In this document: positions 49,376-64,000 of the stretch, piece after piece
Layout of the letters: each line of letters opens with the position of its first letter
Numbering within the stretch: the first letter of the stretch is position 1
Assembly (NCBI RefSeq): GCF_964355755.1
Contig: NC_092676.1
Coordinates: 6,554,288 to 6,618,287 of the forward strand
Length of the DNA: 64,000 bases
Reading direction: 5' to 3'
Source of the DNA: Antedon mediterranea
Lineage: Eukaryota > Echinodermata > Crinoidea > Comatulida > Antedonidae
The notes under the pieces: model-generated
Seen by the model: only the letters and a program-made list of their open reading frames with translations
Databases searched by the model: none
What the model was told of the DNA's origin: nothing
Position numbers and translations under genes: made by a program

Positions 49376-49609
49376 CATTCAACTCATAAACTTTTACTAT
49401 TTGCATAATGTGCCCTAGAGCAAACAAAGATGTCTCTAAACCACCGATTTATAGGATCACAAGACCAGTAAATGGTATAAAGGTACCTCTTTATTTAAAT
49501 ACTAGAACTCAAGTGCCTGAAATAAGGCCTATATTATAATAGTTTTCTATCATACGTATCATTCATTTGTGTTTTTTGATCTGTTCGTACCACCAAACAA
49601 TACCAAATA
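49376..49609 (+). promoter_or_regulatory. Promoter and leader of gene B
   Basis: A TATA-like CTATATTATAATAG lies near 49528, and the leader contains ATCTGTTCGTAC (49579-49590), as in genes A and C. The upstream 170 bases are duplicated at 46921-47100. No CACGTG E-box is visible. Confidence 0.5.
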
Positions 49610-56150
<6,541 letters not shown>

Positions 56151-57430
56151 TTTCAGGTGAGTTAAAAATGTTCTGCCGTCATGAAAATGATAATTGTAAC
56201 AATGTATAAAACGATTTAATAAGAATTAAGATGATGGTGATAACACTGGCACTGATAACTCGGGCACTGCGGTTACTGTTCAAATTATGACTCTATTCGA
56301 TTTTTATAATTGTAACAATTATTATAAATGATACAAATAAGAATTAAGATGATGTTGATGATGATAATGATAATGATGATGGTGATGATGGCAAGGCAGT
56401 GCGTGAAATAGGCACCCAATAAGCAGCGTTGCTGGAATATTATTGGTAATTTTAAATGATTATTTTTTTTATGACGATAATGATATTGTGAATACTAGTA
56501 ATAACAATTGCGCTTGGATTACTGTTCAAATTATGACTATTCGATTTTCCCAAAATGTATCTGTTTTTCAGCCTACAATGCAGTTAAAAACACTATTCAT
56601 ACAAACTTCTTTGTATTAAAAAATAAATAATATGGGTTATTGTGATAATTGTTTTTGTCTTTATACGGTTAGAAATGATAACAAAAAAGTAAAGTATAAT
56701 AATGTTATGTGATGCACCCATTTTTGAGGCGATGAGTACTGTGAACTTTTCAGTGAAAATACCGGGTCTTCGCGGTTTGTATTAACGGATTCTTCACCCC
56801 CCACCCAACCCCTCAACAACTACCACAAAATTAAATTAATTTAGCAACCAGACAACGCCAGATTAAGCAACTATGGACATGTTTGTACGTTGTCGTTGTT
56901 ACCTGGAGTAGGGCCATTACACAATCCAAACCCAGGTGCGTCAATCAGAACTATTAAGTATAGTTCGCATCGTTGATCGGAAATAAAAAATGCACCTTGT
57001 TTTCCCTTTTATCACAATCAACCATAGATGGTACATTTTAAGATCATTATTTTTAAAGTAATATATACGAAGTGTTCTTACAAAAGGTCAAATATTTTAT
57101 GGATATTGTCTTTAGAAAACAATGTATAATTCATTTTAAAAAGCCTATAAAACCACTATATTTACACATATTTTTACGTTAATCTTTTTTTTGCATAGAT
57201 TTGCTTTACTACGATTAATTTCGACGCTGCTGCTTATGCAGCTTATACAAGAAGAGAATCGCTTTATACTTGGTCTGGTAAAATTCAAAAAAGAAGATTT
57301 GACATTTTTAACACAGGATGATCTAACGAGCTACGTATATACAAATGTAGATTACCACCGTATTTGTGTATTTAACTAAATTGATAATTCTCTTTTCAAT
57401 TTAATGTACAAATATATTTTTTTGCGTTAC
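56151..57430 (+). other. 3' UTR intron and last exon of gene B
   Basis: The coding exon continues to 56156 (TTTCAG) and a GTGAGTTAAAA donor starts at 56157. The acceptor TTTTTTTGCATAG ends at 57198, before ATTTGCTTTACTACG, matching gene A's last exon start. The transcript end is not fixed. Confidence 0.7.
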
Positions 57431-59740
57431 TATGTAAAATGTTATATTGTTGTTTCAAATGAGCATTAATTGTCCTTTACTGTTTCGTAATCATTATCGT
57501 CTATTTTAATAACCGTTATCCTCGTTTCTCTAATATAAAGTATCCGTAATTTTATTATAGTTATAGAGATCATGACTATCATCATCGTCTATATAACCGG
57601 TATCACTATACTTGTTATCACTATAAAATTCAATGTTACACTTTGACACATTATACAGCTAAATATTCAACTTTGACATTTGTTAGAAGCATACTTACTT
57701 CAACATCCCCACTCTCCCAAAAAGGAAAACCTACCAGTGGCCAACAAGATATACTACACTAGACATAATGTCATACCGTATAACAAACAAGAAATAATTA
57801 ACAAAAGCAAAAACTGAAAACAAATTGAGTATCTAGGCCTACTGTCATAAAGTTTGAAAAAACTGTTAACATGTAAAACAATTAAATAAACGGGTTATTT
57901 TAAAATAATGTATACTTCAAGCAGTGACAAGCAAAAAAAAATTAAAACAATTGGAATTTTAAGTTTATGTAATTTGTTTCTGTTATTGTTGCAAATTCCA
58001 TTTACCAAATTGTTTATCCTTTGCATTATTTTATTTTTGATGCTAAAATAATTAATATCAATTAATAATTACTCAGTCAATACTTTGTGTGACAATTGAA
58101 TCTGTATGATGTCGTCTGATCTTGGTAATTTTATTAAATAATATAGTCTGATAATTTAATAACAATCGTGTATCACATTATTGATGAATTTTATTACATT
58201 TTATGATATTACAACTGCATGCTTTGATCCTACCCTCTACTCGTTTTGTAGTGTTTGCGTTCAATAAGCGACTTCGATAACTCCAAGGTCAATCAGGACA
58301 AAAAGTTCCATCTAGCCCCGAGTCTAGCGCGACGATGCAAATTTACATCACTACGCTAGGGCCTGCTAGATGGAACTTTTTGTCCCGATTGATCTTGTAA
58401 ATATGGCGCCATCTGGAGTTATCACAGTCGATTTAATGGTTATATGTAGGCCTATACATATTCAGAAAAGGAAGCTTCTTTGATTTTTGTTTTTCACTTG
58501 TTAACCTAAATCCGATTCCGTAAACAATTAGAAATCTTATAAAATAAACAATTGAATATACAGCTCTAAAATACAGAGTAAGTTATATTATACATTACAC
58601 TATGATTCATAGTTCATCCTTCATATAAATACAGTATACTAACATTAGAGAGGTTTCGCAACGCTACAAATACGATAACGAAAACGGATTTGTCACGCAC
58701 ACGTATTCGTTTTCGTAAGCTAGTAACAATCTTGTTTCACATGGCAACGATTGTAAACCCTATGCTATTAATAATGCTGCAACGTGCTCCACTAGTAACC
58801 ACGTGTTGATAATCTGTTTAGATAATATTTAAACAATTGTCTTCCTTATTTAAATGATTCTGTTTAGTTTTAGTTTCATATTTCACGTTCTTACTAAGTG
58901 TAATACAATAGCACTAATTAAGGTAAATATTAACTCTTTAAAGACGCGAGGTTTCTACCTCAAGTGACTGAGGCTAAGAAAGAGAGAAATTATATTTAAC
59001 ATTAAGCAGGCAAGCAGGCGATGTATAAGTTTTGTTTCTTCTATATATAAATTATACTTAATTATGACATAGGCGAGCACAATGGAAAAACTTCGGGACA
59101 AATCTCAGCCCTAGATACCTACCTCATTCGTCTCATCTGTACCACGAAACGTAGATTTGATAACATTAGTACTTGCTATTACGATATCGTCCCATATTTC
59201 TATCTTAGGAAGATATTATAAAGGGTTTTAAAACAAAAGGTTTGATTTCATCGGCAGATTTTCAATCGAACGTGGTGGCGATAGCCATTTTAATTTTTTT
59301 ATTATTTTCTGACAAAAATAAAAATTATACTGCAAATTATAAAGATCAAATTAAATATATTTCATAAAGCATCGGAGTATATTGTGGGGAATAGTGTATA
59401 AAATTACATCAGGAGAACTGATGATAAGAAATCGAGTGAAACCCCGATAGCCTAGTAAGCTGACAGGAATAACTGTGATCTATGTGTCCCGTTAGGACCC
59501 TGGGATACTTCTGCTTATGTCGCAAGCCGTCTAAAACGTCTTTCTTCCTAGGCCGAAACGGTCCACCGTGTCGCGGAAGTTAGTTTAAAAAAATATTTAA
59601 AATAAATAATGTATTAATTATACCAATTAGGATGGTATTTATTTAAATAAACGCCCAACACCCATATAAAACATCACTTATAATAATAATCACCACCCCC
59701 TCCCTCAACCATCTAACAAATGCCGCCCCCATCCACATTC
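57430..59740. other. Intergenic stretch between genes B and C
   Basis: Holds an inverted-repeat element (58275-58425) and the palindrome shared with gene B upstream (58948-58973). Otherwise no supportable feature. Confidence 0.6.
58275..58425. mobile_element. Inverted-repeat element (GATAACTCCA ends)
   Basis: GATAACTCCAAGGTCAATCA, GGACAAAAAGTTCCATCTAG at the left and CTAGATGGAACTTTTTGTCC, CGATTGATCTTG, CATCTGGAGTTATC at the right form long complementary arms, with an insertion of about 17 bases in the right arm. The centre has opposed GTCTAGCGCGA and TACGCTAGGGC. Non-coding MITE-like element. Confidence 0.75.
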
Positions 59741-60706
59741 AAGTTCAAGTTCAAGTTCAAATTTATTCACATAATGCAAACATATACAAAATATAAAAGA
59801 TACAAGTGGTTGGAAATTAAGTAAATAATAGTTGCATTATGCCTGGAGAATACCATTTAAACCCCAAGGGGCTTTAAGCCTGGATCCACCAGAAAGAATA
59901 AAAAAGTTAAAAATAATAATAATAAGCATAAGGTGAAGGTTAGCTACTGACAGACAGGGACGGACATGTACGACGATACAAACACGACAAGGACGACAGG
60001 AAGGACAAACTGTATTTATATGATTTGCCTAATTAAATCTAATTATAAGTTATTAATATGATCAAAATAATTAATTTACTTTATATTTTGATATTAGATA
60101 AGATTTGTAGTTTCTTTTTAGAGTATTATTTGTTTTGCTATTAGTTATTGACGGATTAAGAGAGTTCCAGAGTAGGGGACCGGTATGTAGTATAGAGTTA
60201 AGTATTTGCTTACTGCTATAGTTTTTGGAAATGTAGTTGTTTGCGTTCCTAGTGTTATATTTGTGTAGTTCGTTATTTTTAGTGAAGAAACCGTTGAAAG
60301 TGGATGGTAGTTTGTTCTTTGAGTACCTAAACATGAAGAGGGCAGTTTGCAATTTATTAATTTCAAAAATGTTTAGGGTATTTAGGGTGTGAAAAAGAGG
60401 TTTAGAGTGGGAGAGGTATTTTGAGAGAGTGCAAATGCGAAGGGCCTTTTTTTGGAGTTTGAAAAGTTTGTCTATTTTGGTTGTTTCCGTGCTGGTCCAT
60501 GGACAGAGAGTTCGATGTTTTGAGTTAGTGGCTGCCCATGCAATGTTGCAGTAAAAGAGATGTGGAAGTATTAGAGTATTATATAAAGAAAAAAGGATGT
60601 TAGACGGAAGAGTGAATTTAAGTTTATTTAGTATGCCAAGAACCACACTTCCTAATTTACATTTATACACACAACATTGTATTATATTTATAACACAATT
60701 ATACTA
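59741..60706 (-). mobile_element. 5'-truncated non-LTR retrotransposon (CR1/jockey group)
   Basis: On the minus strand an open frame of 199 codons (60670-60071) encodes the C-terminal part of ORF2 after the polymerase core: ILFSLYNTLILPHLFYCNIAW, KLFKLQKKALRICTLSKY, INKLQTALFMFRYSKNKLPS, HKYNTRNANNY and TGPLLWNSLNPSI. It has no frameshift over this length. The 3' region ends in GAACTTGAACTTGAACTTGA, a short tandem tail typical of CR1-like elements. The 5' end is cut near a C-run at about 60710. The intact frame suggests a fairly young insertion. It lies about 400 bases upstream of gene C, in opposite orientation. Confidence 0.88.
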
Positions 60707-60711
60707 TTAGC

Positions 60712-60877
60712 CCCCCCCCCTTCTTTCTGATTTGGATTGCCTCTCTGATTCTACGCTTGAATGGGCTAGAGTCTCTGTCAAGGATTTTAGCCCCCTCCAA
60801 GTCGATGATGCGGTTTTCTTGAGCTACATGGTTTGTGATGGCGGATTTGTGGGTTTCGGATGTTGATTCTTTACTAG
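60712..60877 (-). mobile_element. Retroelement C-terminal fragment, Penelope-like (tentative)
   Basis: The minus strand reads KESTSETHKSAITNHVAQEN, RIIDLEGAKILDRDSSPFKR, RIREAIQIRKKG. The pattern HKSAITxHVxxExHxIDWexAK..D.....R.IREAI.IRK is the one I associate with GIY-YIG-bearing, Penelope-like retroelement proteins. Only about 55 residues remain, next to a C/G homopolymer at the edge of the LINE. Confidence 0.5.
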
Positions 60878-61017
60878 TTTATTACTTGTTACCACTTTTT
60901 ATATCTATTAAAGGGTTTTATTTGATTATAAATGTTACCATATTATTAAACTAAAAAAATAAACGTATTCTTCGAGTAAGCACCTCCCTCAAATGAACTC
61001 CTCCCCATCACGCGTTA

Positions 61018-61111
61018 TATCACATGACTACTGAAACCAATTATTTATAATTATATGAGACTATTAGACGTTGTCATTCAGGTTTTGCATTTGAATCTGT
61101 TCGTACGAAAC
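61018..61111 (+). promoter_or_regulatory. Promoter and leader of gene C
   Basis: TCACATGAC (61020-61028) resembles an M-box/MITF E-box; TTTATAATTATATGAG near 61044 is TATA-like; and ATCTGTTCGTAC (61095-61106) is the leader motif shared with genes A and B, here only 5 bases before the ATG. Confidence 0.45.
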
Positions 61112-63725
61112 ATGAAGATATTTCTCTGTGTTTTACTTGTTGGTGTTTCGGTAGCAAAATCTAATCCGAAATGGGAGATGTTTAAAAAGACGTTTGGTAA
61201 GTTGAAAGTACTGTAATTTATATTTGGTATAACAAAAGAAAGCCCAGATGATAATTAAATTGTATATGTTTATGTCATTTTGAAAATTTCCAACGCGAAG
61301 TTTGCATCCTAGAGGAAATTAATGTATCTTCTTGTATTCTTCTTAGAAGTTTAAACATTAAAAATGTTCATTATTATCAAATTTGTTTTAACATAACTTT
61401 TGCCATATTTTGCCTGTAATCGTTTGATCAGTTTTGTCTTGTATCGTATGCAATGAAAAAGAAACTACTATTACTTTTAAACTATAGTTCGTGCTATGAT
61501 ATATTATTTGTTTTGTTGTCGTTCACTTTTAGTTATAACAAAACAAGGCCATATACATGGCTGGCCCAGTCGCGTGTTAAAATTTGAGGTGATTACTGAC
61601 CGACCGACCGACATAGTGAGCTATAGAGTCGCATTGTACGCGACTTAAAATATAACCATGTGTCTTTTAGTTGTTTGCAATACAAATAATGATTTAATTT
61701 GTACAATTAGGAAGTGTGGTTCTTTTAAACAAGGCCATATACATGAATGCAGTTGCGTGCGCAACTTTGAGTTAGTGTTTACCGACCGACAAACAGACCG
61801 ACCGACCATCAAACCAACCGATATATGTTAAAACCGTTTCCTACAATGTCTACTTGGCTTATTCCATTTTGCATATTAAATGGGAAACCCGCCATAAATA
61901 ATATTGGTTGTGAATCATATTGTCCTAATGATTACTGAACAAATATCAAATAAATGCGTTATGTATTTCCAGACAAAGCATACACCGCAGAAGAGGAAAT
62001 ATACCGCCGATCTGTATTTGAAGACAACCAGAAGTTCATTCAAAAACACAACGCCGAATTTGAAAAAGGACTTCACACTTATACTGTCGGTATCAACAAG
62101 TTTGCTGATCTGGTAAGTATTTAGGGCGCTATAAAATTAATTTACGCTGAAATTATGTTACAATCATAGCACCCGAAGGACATACCATGAATTATATTTT
62201 TATCGACTTCAAAGTATTATACGTATGAAACGCCATGTGTGCCAAAATATTTATCCTTTTAGAAATATTAATTCGATTAAGTAGGCACCATGGTAGGCAT
62301 AATTCGATTTCCACCACAGCTTAGTTCACATTGTATGTTGTATACTGGATCTACTTAACATTACATTAATGATTTAAACCTGGCTAATTCAACGCCGTCT
62401 AAAAATATATTCTAATTCAACAAGGAAACGGTAGGCTTATTTAAGTCGTATAACTCGTATTACATTTCCCCAAAGTTGTTTCAATTTGGAGTAGACCTAG
62501 CTATACGGTATTTATTTTGTAGACGGACGATGAATTTGTTTCATTTTTCCTTGGTTATTTAAAAATGAACACAACTACAGGAACAATGTATCAGGAGCCA
62601 AGTAATTTTAAAGCTCAAAATGCAGTAGACTGGACAAAACGGGGTTACGTCACACCTGTAAAAGACCAAGTAAGATTTTTGTTTTGTTTTTTGTTGGTTC
62701 TTCTCACTTTTATTTCTTCAACAATGTTGATGAACATGCTGTTCTGAACACAATACAGGCCTATATTCCATTTTTATACCTTTTAAAACTAGTTTTTAAA
62801 TGTCGTTTTCTGCTTTTAATTTTATTGTAGTTTCTATACCATTTTCCCCGTCGTATCATGCGTATTGGTTTTTGTACACTTACGCGTGCATGGTTCCCCA
62901 AAACGCATCACGATGACGTAAGCGCAACGCATAATTTATAATCATTAAGCGATGCCGCTTGTCATTAGTCGATTCGCTTGCGTCGGTGCTTGTGTTACGT
63001 TCTAGTGGGTTACACGCAACGGCAAGTACTTTGACCAATCATAAACTACTATTCGTGTTATTCGCGCTTATGCTTAGCTAAATTACTGTTTACGTGCGTC
63101 GCGTGTACGTTAATAGTGAGTTTTAGATGTGCGACAACAACGATTAACTCATAACGATATTGCGTTTGTGTAGGCATGATGGACATGATGGTGGGATGGT
63201 GTAAAAACTGCTGTCACAAATTTTAACAACACAATTTGTAATCATTTTTTATTTTTATAATGTTTGCATATTACATTGTTTCAAATCTTTTATTTTTCAA
63301 GAAATATTGCCAATCTGGTTGGGCATTTTCTGCAGTAAGTTGAAATTGTTCTCTATTTACTAAAGTGTTAGACATTTTGAGATCGTTATGATTATTGTAT
63401 ACTAATTGTTTTCGTTTTTACGTTATGATCTGTTATGATACTTGATTGAAGCTTTTGTCTTTCTAGTTACGCTTTAATTGTCTTTAATAATTACTGTTTG
63501 TATTATACAAATCATACCATTTTTTAAATACTGTAGGCTGGTTCTGTAGAAGGTCAGCATTTCAGGAGATCCTACAAATTAATCTCTCTCAGCGAACAGC
63601 AACTTATGGACTGTTCTCGAGACTACTCCAGTTGTTACAGTTCTAGGAGATATCCGGACGACGCTTTTAAATATATTAAAGCTCAAGGTATTGAATCAGA
63701 AAAAGACTACCCATATAAAGGACAG
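61112..63725 (+). CDS. Cathepsin L-like pseudoenzyme, gene C (5' part; continues past window end)
   Basis: Paralogue of genes A and B, with exons 61112-61196, 61973-62112, 62523-62669, 63302-63334 and 63537-63725 (198 residues); the His and Asn exons lie beyond the window. The signal peptide is MKIFLCVLLVGVSVAKS. The propeptide is well kept (YRRSVFEDNQKFIQKHN, GINKFADL). The mature domain starts near AVDWTKRGYVTPVKDQ. The 33-base active-site exon reads KYCQSGWAFSA instead of GQCGSCWAFST: papain-numbered Cys25 is Gly and Gly23 is Gln, while Cys22 and WAFS remain. In the next exon, GNMGCDGGL becomes SSCYSSRRY, losing the conserved Cys63 and the glycine pair of the substrate cleft. Frame, phases and splice sites are intact. 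It is either an expressed pseudoenzyme (compare soybean P34, also Cys to Gly) or an early pseudogene. Confidence 0.85.
61555..61835. repeat. Dispersed repeat pair (ACAAGGCCATATACATG / ACCGACCGACC)
   Basis: Two related blocks, at about 61555-61648 and 61730-61830, share AACAAGGCCATATACATG and ACCGACCGAC runs. The first has CTATAGAGTCGCATTGTACG plus CGAC. I recall similar motifs from other marine invertebrate genomes. They lie in intron 1 of gene C. Confidence 0.55.
62888..63010. mobile_element. MITE, family 2, degenerate
   Basis: GCATGGTTCCCCAAAACGCA at the left and TGTTACGTTCTAGTGGGTTA at the right, with GCTTGTCATTAGTCGATTCG inside. Intron 3 of gene C, about 290 bases upstream of the altered active-site exon. 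Confidence 0.6.
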
Positions 63726-63794
63726 GTACGGCCAGATGACATTTTTAAAAACATGTATACATAGAACGTCACAATGAGTAACATAACATACTTT

Positions 63795-63931
63795 TAATTT
63801 CTGTCTACACCTATCAAACAAAATGTGATGTGCCCATATGGACACGAGGACGTCACATCAATACCATATTTGGGCATATCATTATCATATTCGGGCACAT
63901 CACACTATTTTTTTAGTGTAGACAGCTTTAG
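63795..63931. mobile_element. MITE, family 1
   Basis: TTCTGTCTACACCTATCAAA at the left and TTTTAGTGTAGACAGCTTTA at the right, with ACCATATTTGGGCATATCAT inside. In the intron after the last visible gene C exon. Confidence 0.75.
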
Positions 63932-64000
63932 AGAGTACACATCAAATATCCATAATACTAATCCATGAAAGTAAAGTATCCATTTCAAAACAGTTCTGTA

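Noticed and set aside
57191-57379. 62-codon open frame downstream of gene B
   Set aside because: It overlaps the predicted 3' UTR exon of gene B and begins in the splice acceptor; no recognisable domain.
61112-63725. Gene C as a silicatein or testin orthologue
   Set aside because: Those have Ser in place of the catalytic Cys; here it is Gly, and the closest relatives are the neighbouring genes.

Overview
This is a eukaryotic (animal) window: about two-thirds A+T, with intron-rich genes, GT-AG splice sites, non-LTR retrotransposon remnants, MITE-like inverted-repeat elements and several minisatellites. Repeat types (CR1/L2-like 3' ends, a tRNA-derived SINE) and the gene content suggest a marine invertebrate deuterostome, perhaps an echinoderm such as a crinoid. 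That assignment is inference. All four recognisable genes lie on the + strand. Most open frames in the window are short chance frames or repeats.

Region 1 (1-26.4 kb) is the 3' part of a TMEM181 orthologue (GOST family, seven-transmembrane, related to Wntless). I could join twelve coding exons in frame, giving 391 codons and a stop at 26362-26364; the 5' exons lie upstream of the window. One intron (20110-22197) has the complete signature of a minor-spliceosome AT-AC intron. The introns hold MITEs, a 104-bp satellite derived from a MITE end, a 23-bp minisatellite, LINE 3' ends and a long hairpin.

Region 2 (26.4-38 kb) is intergenic. It is dominated by four near-identical tandem copies of a unit of about 1.73 kb (30.1-36.9 kb). 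Each copy contains a MITE and an internally deleted LINE in which an endonuclease tail sits next to the C-terminal end of a reverse transcriptase ORF.

Region 3 (38-64 kb) is a tandem cluster of three cathepsin L-like (papain family C1A) genes with identical intron positions and phases. Gene A (38215-41512) and gene B (49610-56150) keep the full Cys-His-Asn catalytic set and share an intron just after the stop codon. Gene C (61112 to beyond the window end) has an open reading frame and intact splice sites, but the catalytic Cys is Gly and the Gly-Cys-x-Gly-Gly segment is lost, so it looks like a pseudoenzyme. All three share a 12-base 5' leader motif, and gene A has CLEAR-like E-boxes, as expected for lysosomal genes. 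Between A and B lies a nested satellite of about 4 kb built from hairpin monomers. Around B are a duplicated promoter and an inverted repeat pair of about 310 bp.
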